DNA of 64,000 nt from Sapria himalayana. Its lineage: Eukaryota > Streptophyta > Magnoliopsida > Malpighiales > Rafflesiaceae. Positions 35,805-50,843 of the stretch are shown here, in pieces. Both the position numbers and the translations under genes were made by a program. The stretch is taken from NCBI GenBank assembly GCA_029783825.1, contig JAREIK010012038.1:62001-126000 (forward strand), given 5' to 3'. The notes beneath the pieces are model-generated. The model was not told the origin of the DNA, did not search any database, and saw nothing but the letters and a program-made list of their open reading frames with translations. Every line of letters begins with the position of its first letter. Positions within the stretch are counted from its first letter, which is position 1.

Positions 35805-38800
35805 ACGTTTATAGGTTTTATTTAAAAAATAAAATAACAAAAAATTTAATATACCCTTTGAAACTATAACAATTTTTAAATTTTTATTTTAAATGTGAAT
35901 ACTATATTTAGTTATGATAATTTTAATAATTATATATCATGTAAATTAAATATAAACAATTATATTGATATATATTATAATAATGATCATACAAAAGATT
36001 AATAAACAATTATTAAAAAGATAAATATTGTTTAAAATATATTTACAAAACCTAAAATGATTCAAAATCAAAGTGAAATATTTTACTAAATATTAATTTT
36101 AAATTTTTAAATTTTTGTATCCATTTATAAGCTTATATATTTGTTGATGAAAAATAAATTATATTTGTCTAACTATTAATTTATTTTTTAATTTATATTT
36201 CTATAAAAATAAACTAATACATAATTAAAAAATATATATATAATTATAATGAATACTAATAAAAATGAGATTTATGATTTATTATTTAGGTTATACCTAT
36301 TTAATGGTATAAGTTTATTGTGGTTTTGTGGTTAATGAATTTATTTATTTATATGTTTACACATTTAGGTTTTATTTATTGATTTATAGGTTTTATTTAA
36401 TCAATGAAATAACAAAAAATTTATTTTTATGAATTTTCGTGATTTTCAAAGGTTATAACCTTTGAAAATATAATAATTTTTTAATAGTTCTAAAATATGA
36501 ATACAATACATAGTTATAATAATCTTAATAATTATATTTGATGTAAATTCAATATAAAAAATTTTATTAATATATATTATTTTGATGATCAAAAAATAAA
36601 TTAATAAACTATTATTAATAAGACATATATTAATTAAAATATATTTGCAGAACCCAAAATAATTCAAAATCAAAGTAAATTATATTACTAAATAAAATTT
36701 TAAATTTTTGAAATTTTTTTTATTTTTATAAGCTTATATTTTTTTTCATAAAAAATAATTTATTTAAATTATATATGTCTAACTCATTATTTATTTTGTA
36801 ATTAATATTTCTATAAAAATAAACTAAAAAATAATTAAAATGAATATTTAAAATTATAAAGAATACAAATAAAAATGAGATTATTTATTTAGGTTATATA
36901 GGTTTAATTGTTTGAGTATTTAGGGGGTTTTAGGGTTTAGGAGTCTAGAGATTTAAATGTTTAGGCATTTAGTGGTTTATACGTTTTATTTAAATAATAA
37001 AATAATAAAAAAATTATTTTTTGTTATTTTTTATCATTTTTGAAGGTTATAACCTTTAAAAATATAATACTTTTTAAAATTTTTTCAAATGTAAATATAA
37101 TATTTAGTTATTATAATCTTAATAATTATAAGACATTTAAATTCAATATTAGTAATTTTATTGTTAGATATTATAAATTTGATCAAATAATAAATTAATA
37201 AACTATTCTTAATAAGATTGATAGCAATTAATATATAATTGCAAAACCTATTTATAATGATTCAAAATCAAAGTACAATATATTACTATACAATAATTTT
37301 TTGTTTTTAAATTTTTACTTCTTTTTATAAGAATATATTTTTTTTGATTAAAAATAAATTATTAAAATAATAGTTGTCTCGCTCATTATTTATTTTGTAA
37401 TTAATATTTCTATAAAAAATAAACTAATAAATAATTAAAATTAATATTTAAAATTATAATGAATACAAATTAAAATGAGATTTATGATTTATTATATGTG
37501 GTATCCCAGTTTAATGGTTTGATTATTTAGGAGTTTTATCGTTTAGGAGTTTATCAATTTATGTTTTTATGTATTTAGTGGTTAATAGGTTTTATTTATA
37601 TAATAAAAATAAAATTTTATTTTTAGATTTTTTCTGATTTTCAATGTTTATAACCGTTGAAAATAAAATAATTTTTAAAATTTTTTGAAATGTGAATACC
37701 ATGTATAATTATATTAATCTTACTAATTATATATCATATAAATTCAATATAAACAATTTTAATGATAGATATTATAATAATGATCAAAACTTAAATTAAT
37801 AAACTATTATTAATAATATATATATTAATTAAAATATATTTACAAAACACAAAATTATTCAAAATCAAATCAAAATATATTACTAAATAATAATATTTAA
37901 TATTTAAATTTGTTCTTTTTATAAGCTTATATTTTTTTTGATTAAAAATTAATTATTTAAATAATATTTGTCTTACTTGAAATTTATTTTGTCATTAATT
38001 TTTCTAAATAATTAAACTAAAAATAATTAAAATGAATATTTAAAATTATAATAAATAGAAATAAAAATGAGATTTATTATTTATTAAGTAGTATATATAT
38101 GTTGAAATGTTTTTGTATTTAGGGGTTTCGGGGTTTATAAGCTTACTGATTTAAGTAAGTAAGAATTTAATGGTCTATAGATTTTATTTAAAAAATAAAA
38201 TAACTAAAAATTTATTTTTATTATTTTTTTTTATTTTTTAAGAATATAACCTTTGAAAATATAATAATTTTTAAATTTTTTTCATAAGTGAATACAATAT
38301 TAATTTATAATAATCATAATAATTATATATCATATAAATTATATAGAAATAATTTTATTGATAGATATTCTAATAATTATCATAAAATAAATTAAAAATC
38401 TAATATGAATAATTTTGATATTACTTAAAATATAATATCAAAACCTAAAATGATTCAAAAACAATGCAAAATATATTAATAAATAATAATTATTTGTTTT
38501 TAAATTTTTATTCTTTTTATAAGCATATCAATTTTTTGATTAAAAATAATTTTTATAAATTATATTTTTAACTCATAATTTATTTTATAATTAATACATA
38601 TATAAAAATAAAAAATTAAACAATCAAAAATATTATTTTATATTGAATTTTTATAAATTATAATGAAAACAAATAAAAATGAAATTTATTAATTATTATT
38701 TAGGGTATACCGATTTAAAGGATTATCTATATAGAGGTATAGGGATTTTCTAGTTTAGTGATTTAAATGCTTAGGTATTTAGTGATGTATAGGTTTTATT

Positions 38801-41800
38801 TAAACAATAGAATAACAAAGAAAAAATATTTTTTTTATTTGTTCACATTTTCAAAGGTTATAACCTTTGAAAATATAATAATTTTAAATTTTTTTCAAAA
38901 GCGAATACAATATTTAGTTATAATAATTATTATATTTATATGTCATATAAATTCAATATAAACATTTTTATTGATGAATATTCTAATAATGATGAAAAAA
39001 ATAACTTTATAATCTATTATTAATAAGATAGATGTCAATTAAAATATAATTATAAAAACTAAAATGATTCAGAAGCAAAGCAAAATATATTACTATATAA
39101 TAATCTTTTATTTTGAAATTTTTTTTTCTTTTAAAAAGTTTATCTATAATTTTGTGATTAAAAATAATTTACATAAATTATAATTGTGTAACTCATAAAT
39201 TATTTTGTAATTAATATTTATATAAAAATAAACAAATAAATAATTTAAATGAATATTTAAAATTATACTTAAAAATAATGAGATTTATTATTTATTATAT
39301 AGGGTATACTGGTCTAATTTAAATTAAATCTGTCTTACTTATAATTTATTTTGTAATTAATATTTCTATAAAAATAAACTAAAAATTAATTAAGATAAAA
39401 ATTTAAAATTATACTGAATAAAAATTAAAATGATATTTATGATTTATTATTAATGTATAATTGTTTAATGGTTTACGTATTTAGAGGTTTTGTCTTTTAG
39501 GAGTTTAGCGATTTAGGTTTTTAGGCATTTAGAGGTTTATTGGTTTTATTTAATCAATAAAATAACAAAAAAAAATTTGTAATTTTTTGTCATTTTCATA
39601 GGTTATAACCTTTGAAAATATAATAATATTTAAAATTGTTTGAAATGTGAATATAATATTTAGTTATAATAATATTAATAATTATATATGATATAAATTC
39701 AATATAAATAATTTTATTGATAGATATTATAATAATAATCAAAAATTAAATTAATAAACTATTAATAATAATATAGATATTAATTAAAAAATATTTATAA
39801 AACCCAAATTGATTCAAAATTAAATTAAAATATATTACTAAATAATAATTTTTTTATTTTTTTATTTTTGCTTCTTTTTATAAGCTTATATATTTTTTTT
39901 GATGAAAAATAAATTATTTTATTTATATTTGCCCCATTCATAATTTATTTTATAATAAATATATGTATAAAAATAAACCAATAAATAATTAAAATGAATA
40001 TATAAACTATAATAAATAGAAATTAAAATTAGATTTATTAATTATTATGTATTAAATAGCAGTTTAATGGTTTATGTATTTAGGTATTGTGGGGTTTAGG
40101 TGTTTACTGATTTAATTGTCTAGGCATTTAGTGGTTTATAGGTTTTATTTAAAAAATAAAATAACAAAACAATTATTTTTATTATTTTTTGATATTTTCA
40201 AAGGTTATAACCTTTGAAAATATAATAATTTTTAAATTGTTTTCAAAAGTGAATTCAATATTTAGTTATAATAATTAATATATTTATATATCATATTTCA
40301 ACATAAACAATTTTAGTGAGAAATATTCTAATAATGATCAAAAAATAAATTAATAATCTATTATTAATAAGATAGATATCATTTAAAATATAATTACAAA
40401 ACATAAAATGATTCATAAGCAAAGCAAAATATATTACTATATAATAATTTTTTGTTTTGAAATTGTTTTTTATTTTAAAAAGTTTATCTATATTATTTTG
40501 ATTAAAAATAATTTACATAAATTATATTTGTCTAATGCATAATTTATTTTTTAATTAATATTTATATAAAAATAAAAAATTAATAATTAAAATGAATTTT
40601 AAAAATTATAATGAAAAAAAAATGAGATTTATTATTTATTATTTAGGGTATACTGGTTTAATTTAAGTTATATCTGTCTCACTAATAATTTATTTTGTAA
40701 TTAATATTTCTATAAAAATAAACTGATAAATAATTAAAATAATAATTTAAAATTATACTGAATAAAAATTAAAATGAGATTTATGATTTATTATTAATGT
40801 ATACCAGTTTAATAGTTTAAGTATTTTGAGGTTTTGTCGTTTATGAGTTTAGCGATTTATGTTTTTAGGCATTTAGTGAGTTATAGGTTTTATTTAAATA
40901 ATAAAATAACAAAAAAATGTAATTTTTTGTCATTTTCAAATGTTATAACCTTAGAAATTTTAATAATATTTATAATTTTTTGAAATTTGAATACAAAATT
41001 TAATTATAATAATTTTAATAATTCTATATCATATAAAATAAATATAAACAATTTTATTGATAGATATTATAATAATGATCAAAAATATAATTAATAAACT
41101 AATTATAATAAGATAGATATTAATTAAAAAATATTTACAAAACCCAAATTGATTCAAAATTAAAGTAAAATATATTAGTTGATAATAATTTTTAATTTTT
41201 AATAATACTTCTTTTATACTTCTTTTAAAAGCATATATATATTTTTTTATTAAAAATAAATTATTTAAATTATATGTGTCGCACTCATAATTTATTTTGT
41301 AATAAAAATTTCTATAAAAATAAACTATAAATAATTAAAATGAATATTTATAATAATAATAAATTGAAACAAAAATTCAATATATTAAATATTAATTAAT
41401 ATATAGCGGATTAATGGTTTATGTATTTAGGCATTACGGGGTTTAGGAGTTTACTGATATAACTGTGTATGAATTTAGTGGTTGTATGTTTTATTTAAAA
41501 AATAAAATAACATAAAATTTATTTTTATTATTTTTTCAAATTTCGAAAGGTTATAACCTTTGGAAATATAATAATTGTTAACTTTTTTTCAAAAGTGAAT
41601 TCAATATTTAGTTATAATAATCATTATATTTATATATCATATAAATTCAATATAAACAATTTTATTGATAAATATTCTAATAATGATCAAAAAATAAATT
41701 AATAAAGAATTATTAATAAGATATATATCAATTAAATTATAATTACAAAATCTAAAATGATTCAGAAGGAGAGCAAAATATATTACTATATAATAAATTT

Positions 41801-44670
41801 TAGTTTTTGAATTTTTTATTCTTTTTATAAGTTTATCTATATTTTTTGATGAAAAATAATTTATATAAATTATATTTTTCTAACTCATAATTTATTTTGT
41901 AATTAATATTTATATAAAAATAAACGAATAAATAATTAAAATGAATATTTAAAATAAAAATGAAAAAATAATATTGAGATTTATTATTTATTATTTAGGG
42001 TTTTCGGTTTAAAAGGTTTATTATTTATTATTTAGGGTTTTAGAGATTTAGGAGTTATTGATTTAAGTGTTTAGGCATTTAGTGGTTTATAGGTTTTATT
42101 TAAACAATGAAATATCAAAAAAAAATATTTTTTTTATTTTTTCAAATTTTAATAGGTTATAATCTTTGAAAATATAATAATTTTAAATTTTTTTTCAAAA
42201 GTGAATTCAATATTTAGTTAGAATAATCATTATATTTAAATATCATATAAATTCAATATAAATAATTTTATTGATAAATATTCTAATAATGATCAAAAAA
42301 TAAATTAATATTCTATTATGAATAAGATAGATATCAATTAAAATATAATTATAAAACCAATAATGATTCAGAAGCAAAGCAAATTATATTATTATATAAT
42401 AATTTTTTGTTTTTAATTTTTTTTTCTTTCAATAAGTTTATCTATATTTTTTTGATGAAAAATAATTTATGTAAATTATAAACATCTAACGCATAATTTA
42501 TTTTGTAATTAATATTTATAAAAAAATAAACAAATAAATAATTAAAATAAATATTTAAAATTATAATGATAAAAATACAAATGAGATTTATTATTTATTA
42601 TTCAGGATATATCTGATTAAAAAAATTATCTATTTAGGGTTTTCAAGATTTAGTAGTTATTCATTTAAGTATTTAGGAATTTAGTGGTTTATAAGTTTTA
42701 TTTAAATAATTAAATAATAAATAAATAAACTAAATATAAACAATTTTATTGATAGATATTATATCAATTATCAAAAAATAAATTAATAAACTAATATTAA
42801 TATGATAGATATAAAATAAAATTAATTACAAAAACTAAAATGATTAAAAATCAAAGTAAATTTATTACTAAATAATAATTTTTGTTTTTTAGTTTTTGCC
42901 CATTTTATAAGATTATATATTTTTTTGATAAAAAATAAATTATTTAAATTATATTTGTATCACTCATAATTTATTTTGTAATTAATATTTCAATAAATTA
43001 TTTAAATTATATTTAAGGTTTACGAGTTTAAAGGTTTAAGTATTTAGGGGATTCGAGGTTTAGGAGTTTAGAAATTTATGTGTTTAGGTATTTAATGGTT
43101 TTTAAGTTTTATTTAAACAATGATATAAAGAAAAATTTATTTTTCGTTATTTTTTCTCATTTTTTAAGGTTATAACCTTTAAAAATATAACAATTTTTAA
43201 TTTTTTTTAAATGTGAATACTATATTCAGTTTTGATAATATTAATAATTATATATCATATTAATTCAATATAAACAATTATATTGATAGATATTATATTA
43301 ATTATCAAAAAATAAATTAATAAACTATTATAAATAAGATAGCTATTATTTAAAATTTATTTGCAAAACCTAAATTTATTCAAAATCAAAGTAAAATAAA
43401 TTACTAAATAATAATGTTTTTGATTTAATGCTTCTTTTTATAAGTATATGTTTATTGTTCGTAAAAGTAAAATATTTAAATTATATTTGTCTTCCTCATA
43501 TTATATTTTGTAATTTCTAATTATATAAAAATAAACTAAAAAATAATTAAAATTAATATTTAAAATTATAATGAATACAAATAAAAGTGAGATTTATTAT
43601 TTATTATTCAGAATATACAATTTTAATGGTTTAGGTATCTAGATGTTTTGCAGTTTAGTGATTTAAGTGTTTATGCCTTTAGTGATTTATAGTTTTTATT
43701 TAAAGAATGAAAAAACAAAAATTTTAATATTTTGTTTTTTTTAATTTTTGAAGGTTATAACCTTGGAAAATATAATAATTTTTAATTTTTTTTAAATGTG
43801 AATATAATATTTAGTTATGATAATCTTAATAATTATATATAATGTAAACTCAATATAAATAATTTTATTAATAGATATTATAATAATGATCAATAAATAA
43901 TTAATAAACTATTATTAAAAAGAATGATATAAATTAAAATATAAATGCAAAATCTAAAATGATACAAAATCAAAATAAAATATTTTACTAAATAATAAAT
44001 TTTTGTTTTTAAAATTGTGCCTATTTTTATAAGCTTATATTTTTTTTGATGAAATTAAATTATTTAAATTATATATGTCTCACTAATAATTTATTTTGTA
44101 ATTATTATTTCTATAAAAATAAACTGATAAATAAATAAAATAAAAATTTATAATTATATTGAATAAAAATTAAAATGAGATTTATGATTTATTATTAATG
44201 TATACCAGTTTAATGTTTTGAGATTTAAAATTTTCTGAAATTTGAATACAATATTGTGTTATAATATTATTAATAATCATACATCACATAAATTCAATAT
44301 TAACAAATTTATTGATAGTTATTATAATAATGATCAAAAATTAAATTAATAAACTATTAATAATAAGATAGATATTCATTAAAAAATATTTACAAAACCC
44401 AAATTGATTCAAAATTAAAGTAAAATATATTACTGAATAATAATTTTTAAATTTTACTTCTTTTATAAGCGTATAATAATTTTTTGATTAAGAATAAATT
44501 ATTTAAATTATATTTGTCCTACTCATAATTTATTTTGTAATAAATATTTTTATAAAATTATCTAATAAATAATTAAAAGAATATTTAAAATTAATATAAA
44601 TAGAAATAAAAATTAGATTTATTAATTATTATGTATTATATAGTGGTTTAATGGTTTATGTATTTAGGTA
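35805..44670 (-). repeat. Satellite array, reverse orientation, right of the hAT
   Basis: Continuation of the reverse-strand satellite. Palindrome cores lie near 36443, 37040, 37640, 38240, 38848, 39595, 40195, 40930, 41550, 42145, 43165 and 43750. The part 35805-39980 parallels 19425-23600; 40.6-42.2 kb resembles 15.9-17.5 kb; 43.0-44.2 kb resembles 25.5-26.7 kb. Near 42,000 a ~28-bp stretch ('tttattatttagggttttcg') is doubled. Near 42,700 and 44,220 monomers are joined with loss of the palindrome. No gene-like frame. Confidence 0.92.
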
Positions 44671-44715
44671 TTTCGGGTTAGGTCAGCGAATCTCCGAGTC
44701 CCATGAGCACCCCTA
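44671..44715 (-). mobile_element. 45-bp inverted stub of the outer hAT terminus
   Basis: Read on the minus strand from 44715: TAGGGGTGCTCATGGGACTC, then GGAGATTC, then CCCGAA. This matches the first ~45 bases of the element at 28621. Beyond its outer end (44716-44723, CTAAATGC) comes the inverted target sequence GCATTTAG and then satellite matching the left flank of the 28621 insertion. The inner side runs into reverse satellite through TTCGGGTTAGG, a string compatible with both the hAT and the satellite. It marks an inverted-duplication breakpoint inside the transposon. Confidence 0.93.
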
Positions 44716-46564
44716 CTAAATGCATATAAAGTTAAATCAGTAAACTCTTAAACCCCGTAATGCCTAAATACATAAACCAATGAACCGCTAAATACTACTT
44801 AATAATTAATAAATCTATTTTTTTTGCTATTTATTATATTTTTAAATATTCATTTTAATTATTTATTAGTGTATTTATTTAGAAATATTTATTACAAAAT
44901 AAATTATGAGTGGGACAAATATAATTTAAATAATATATTATTTATCTAATAAAAATATACGCTTATAAAAGAAGTATAAATTTAAAAATTAAAAATTATT
45001 ATCAAGTAATATAAGTTACTTTAATTTTGAATCAATTTGGGTTTTGTAAATATTTATTAATTAATATCTATCTTAATATTAATAGTTTATAAATTTAATT
45101 TTTGATCATTATTATAACATCTATCAATAAAATTATTTATATTAAATTTATATGATATATAATTATTAATATTATTATAACAAAATATTGTTTTAAAATT
45201 TCAAAAAATTTTAAATATTATTATATTTTCAAATGTTATAACCTATGAAAATGATAAAAAATTATAGAAATTTTTTTTGTTATTTTATTTTTTTAAATAA
45301 ATCTTATAAACCAATAAAAGCCTAAAAACATAAATTGCTAAACTCCTAACGACAAAACCACTAATTACTTATATCATTAAACATGTATACATTAATAATA
45401 AATCATAAATCTCATTTTAATTTTTATTCATATAATTTAAATTTTTATTTTTATTATTTATCAATTTATTTTATAGAAATATAAATAACAAAATAAATTA
45501 TTATTGAGACAGATCTAATTTAAATTAAACTGGTATCCATAAATAATAAATAATAAATTACATTTTTTTTTCATTATAATTTTAAATATTCATTTTAATT
45601 ATTTATTTGTTTATTTATATATAAATATTAATTAAAAAATAAATTGAGTTAGACAAATATAATTTATATAAATTATTTTTCATCAAAAAATTATTGATAA
45701 ACTTGTTAAAAGAAAAAAAATTTCAAAACAAAAATTTATTATATAGTAATATATTTTGCTTTTCTTATGAATCATTTTAAGTATTGTAATTATATTTTAA
45801 TTGATATCTATCTTATTAATAATAGATTATTAATTTATTTTTTGATCATTATTAGAATATTTATCAATAAAATTGTTTATATTGAATTTATATTATATAT
45901 AAATATAATGATTATTATAACTAAATATTGCATTCACATTTAAAAAAAATTTAAAAATTATTATATTTTCAAAGGTTATAACCTTTGAAAATATAAAAAA
46001 ATAATAAAAATAATTTTTTTATTATTTTATTTTTTTAATAAAACCTATAAACCACAAAATGCATACACAGTTAAATCAGTAAACTCCTAACCCTCATAAT
46101 GCCTAAATACATAAACCATTAACCCGCTAAATACTACTTAATAATTAATAAATCTAATTTTTATTTCTATTTATTATAATTTTAAATATTTAGTTTAATT
46201 ATTTATTAGTTTATTTTTATAGAAATATTTATTACAAATTAAATTATGAGAGCGACATATATATTTTAATTAATTTATTTTTAATCAAAAAAAAATATAT
46301 GCTTATAAATGCAGTAAAATTTAAAAATTAAAAATTAAAAATTATTATCCAGTAAGATATTTAACTTTAATTTTGAATGAATTTGGGTTTTGTAAATATT
46401 TTTAAATTAATATCAATCAATTTATTAATAATTTATTAATTTAAAATTTGATCATTATTATATTATCTATCAATAAAATTGTTTATATTGAATTTATATG
46501 ATATATAATTATTAATATTATTATAACTAAATATTGTATTCACATTTCAAAAAATTGTAAATAT

Positions 46565-47750
46565 TATTATATTTTCAAAGGTTAAAACCTATGAAAATGA
46601 GAAAAAATTACAAATTTTTTTTTGTTATTTTATTGTTTAAATAAAACTTATAAGCCACTAAATGCCTAAAAACATAAATTGCTAAACTCATAAACGACAA
46701 AACCTTTAAATACTTAAACCATTAAACAGGTGTACATTAATAGAAAATCATAAATCTCAATTTAATTTTTATTAATTATACATTTGAATTTTTATTTTAA
46801 TTATTTATAAGTTTATTTTTATATAAATATTAATTACAAAATAAATTATTAGTGAGACAGATCTAATTTAAATAATTTATTTTTCATCAAAAAAAATATA
46901 TATCCTAATAAAAAGAGGCAAAATTTTAAAAACAAAAATTTATTATTTAGTAATATATTTTATTTTTATTTTGAATCATTTTAGATTTTGCAATTATATT
47001 TTAATTTATATCATTCTTATTAATAATAGTTTATTAATTTTTTATTAATCATTATTATAATATTTATTAATAAAATTATTTATATTGAGTTTACATTATA
47101 TATAATTATTGATATTATTATAACTAAATATTGTATTCACATTTCAAAAAATTGTAAATATTATTATATTTTTAAAGGTTATAACCTATGAAAATGAGAA
47201 AAAATTACAAATATTTTTTTGTTATTTTATTGTTTAAATAAAACCTATAAGCCACTAAATGCCTAAAAACATAAATTGCTAAACTCCTAAACGACAAAAA
47301 CTTTAAGTACTTAAAGCATTAAACAGGTGTACATTAATAAAAAATCATAAATCACAAATTAATTTTTATTAATTATACTTTAAATTGTTATTTTAATTAT
47401 TTATAAGTTTATTTTTATAGAAATATTAATTACAAAATAAATTATTATTGAGACAGATCTAATTTAAATAATTTATTTTTCATCAAAAAAAATATATATA
47501 TCCTCATAAAAGAGGCAAAATTTTAAAAACAAAAATTTATTATTTAGTAATATATTTTATTTTTATTTTGAATCATTTTAAATTTTGCAATTATATTTAA
47601 TTTATATCATTCTTATTAATAATAGTTTATTAATTTTTTATTGATCATTATTATAATATTTATTAATAAATTATTTATATTGAGTTTACATTATATATAA
47701 TTATTAAGAATATTATTACTGAATATTATATTTACATTTAAAAAAATTAA
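46565..47750 (+). repeat. Recently doubled satellite monomer (two ~590-bp copies)
   Basis: Both copies share 'aaaattacaaat..tttttgttattttattgttta', 'ccactaaatgcctaaaaacataaattgct', 'attaaacaggtgtacatta' and 'agacagatctaatttaaataattta' in order, with few differences. The mirror region near 26.3-26.9 kb has only one. The doubling therefore followed the inverted duplication, or one copy was lost on the left. Confidence 0.75.
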
Positions 47751-50700
47751 AAATTATTATATTTTCAAAGGTTATAAGCTTCAAAAATTAAAAAAAAAAT
47801 CAAAAAATTAAATTAGTTATTTTTTTCATTCTTTAAATAAAAACTATAAATCACTTAAGGCCTAAACACTTAAATCACTAAATTCCAAAATGCCTAAATA
47901 CTTAAACCATTAAACTAGTATATCCTGAATAATAAATAATAAATCTCTATTTTATTTGTATTCATCATAATTTTAAATATTCAATTTAATTATTTATTAG
48001 TTTATTTTTATAGAATTATAAATTAAAAATTAATTATGAGGAAGACAAATATAATTTAAATAATTTACTTTTAATAAAAAAAATATAAACTTATAAAAAG
48101 AAGCAAAACATCAAAGAAATTGTAATATATTTTACTTTGATTTTGAATAAATTTATGTTTTGCAAATATATTTAAAATAATATCTATCTTATTAATAATA
48201 GTTTATTAATTTATTTTTTGATCATTAATATAATATCTTTCAATATAATTGTTTATATTGAATTTACATGATATATAATTATTAATATTATCATAATTAA
48301 ATATAGTATTCACATATATAAAAATTTAAAAATTGTTATATTTTCAAAGTTTATAACCTTCAAAAATGAGAAAAAATAACAAAAATAAATTTTTTGTTAT
48401 ATCATTGTTAAAATAAAACTTATAAACCATTAAATGCATAAATACATAAATACATAAATATCTAAACTCCTAAACCCTGAAGCCCCTAAATACTTAAACC
48501 TTTAAACTCGTAAACATTAAATATAATTTAACTAAATTATAGAAATATTAATTACAAAATAAATTTTAAGTGATACAAATATAATTTAATAAATATATTT
48601 TTTAATAATAAAAACATATAAGCTTATAAAATGATGCAAAAACTAAAAAAAAATTATTATTTAGTAATAAATTTTACTTTGATTATGAATCATTTTAGGT
48701 TTTTTAATTATATTTTAATTTATATCTATCATATTAATAATAGTTTATTAATTTATTTTTTGATAATTGATATAATATCTTTCAATAAAATTGTTTATAT
48801 TTAGTTTATATTATATATAGTCATAATATTTATTATTACTAAATATTGTATTCACATTTTTAAAAAAATTTTAAAATTATTATATTTTCAAATGTTATAA
48901 CCTTGAAAATTTGAAAAAATATCAAAAATAAATTTTTTGTTATTTCATTGTTTGAATAAAACCTATAAACCATTAAATGCCTAAATACTTAAATCAATAA
49001 CTTCTAGATCTCAAAACCCTAAATACATAAATTATTTAAACATGTATATCCTAAATAATAAATAATTAATCTCATTTTTATTTTTTTCTTTATAATTTTA
49101 AATATTCATTTTAATTATTTATTTGTTTATTTTTATATAAATTTTAATTACAAAATAAATTATAAGTTATACAAATGTGATTTATATAAATTATTTTTCT
49201 ACAAATAAATATAGATAAACTTAATAAAAGAATAAAAAATTAAAAACAAAAAAATATTATATAGTAATATATTTTGCTTTGTTTCTGAATTATTTTAGAT
49301 TTTGTAATTATATTTTAATTGATATCTAACTTATTAATAATAGATTATTAATTTATTTTTTCATCATTATTAGAATATTTATCAATAAAAATCTTTATAT
49401 TGAATTTATATAATATAAAAATTTAATAATTATTATAACTAAATATTGTATTCACTTTTGAAAAAAGTTTTAAAATTTTTATATTTTCAAAGATTATAAC
49501 CTTTGAACATGTGAAAAAATAAAAAAAATTATTATTTTTTGTTATTTCATTATTTAAATAAAACCTATAAATCACTAAATGCCTAAACACTTGTATCACA
49601 AAACTACAAAATTCTAATACCCCTATATAAATAATCCTTTAAATCGGTATACCCTAAATAATAATTAATAAATCTCATTTTTATTTGTTTTCATTATAAT
49701 TTAAAAAATTCATTTTGATTGTTAAGTTTTTATTATATATATATATTAATTATAAAATAAATTATGAGTTAAAAATATAATTTATAAAAATTATTTTTCA
49801 TCAAAAAATAATATTCTTAAAAAAAGAAAAAAAAATTTAAAAACAAATAATTATTATTAATTAATATATTCTGCTTTCTTTTGAATCATTTTAGGTTTTG
49901 ATATTATATTTTAAGTAATATCAATCTTATTCATAATAGATTTTTAATTTATTTTTTGATAATTATAAGAATATCTATGAATAAAATTGTTTATATTGAA
50001 TTTATATGATATAATTATTATGATTATTATAAATAAATATTATATTCACTTTTGAAAAAAATTTAAAAATTATTATATTTTCAAAGGTTTTAATCTTAAA
50101 AAATGAGAAATAATACAAAAAATAATTTTTTTGTTATTTCTTTTTTAAATAAAACCTATGGACCACTAAATGTTTAATTCTTAAATCAGTAGCTCATTAA
50201 ACCCGAAACCCCTAAATACATAAACCTTATAACAGTTGTATACTACTCAATAAATAATAAATCTCATCTTTATTTCTATTTATTATAATTTTAAATATTC
50301 ATTTTAATTATTTATATTTTAATTTTTAGAAAAATTATTTACAAAATAAATTTTGAGTCAGACAGATATTATTTAAATAATTTATTTTAATCATAAAAAA
50401 ATATAAGCTTATAAAAAGATGGAAAAATTTAAAAATTAAATATTATTATTTAGTAATATATTTTTATTTGATTTTGAATCATTTTGTGTTATGTAAATAT
50501 ATTTTAATTAATATCTATATTATTAATAATAGTTTATTAATTTAATTTTTGATCATTATTATAATATCGATCATTAAAATTATTTATATTGAATTTATAT
50601 GATATATAATTAATAAGATTAATATAATTATACATGGTATTCACTTTTCAAATTATTTTAAAAATTATTTTATTTTTAAAGGTTATAACCTTTGAAAATC

Positions 50701-50838
50701 TAAAAAAATAAAAAAAAAATTTTATTTTTATTATATAAACAAAACCTATATACCACTAAATGCCTAAAAACATAAATTGCTAAACTCCTAAATGACAAAA
50801 CCCCTAAATAATCGATCAATTAAACCGGTATACCATAT

Positions 50839-50843
50839 ATAAT
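50839..50843. repeat. Left target-site duplication of the solo LTR (ATAAT)
   Basis: ATAAT is repeated at 51431-51435. Removing the element and one copy restores 'ccatatataataaatcataaatctc', which is the intact satellite text seen for example near 58470. Confidence 0.85.

Larger units (their letters stand above)
44716..50843 (+). repeat. Satellite array, forward orientation; inverted copy of the left flank
   Basis: From 44716 to about 48960 the sequence is, monomer by monomer, the reverse complement of 28620 back to about 25090. It includes private marks such as 'attagtgtatttatttagaa', 'ataatataagttact' and 'cataagcca..gcctaaaaac'. The right copy keeps a palindrome lost by deletion at 28150. 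It has doubled one ~590-bp monomer (46565-47155 and 47160-47750, nearly identical). Later parts (49.0-50.8 kb) match reverse monomers in the 24.3-21.1 kb region with gaps. Perfect palindrome at 45966-45991. Confidence 0.92.
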
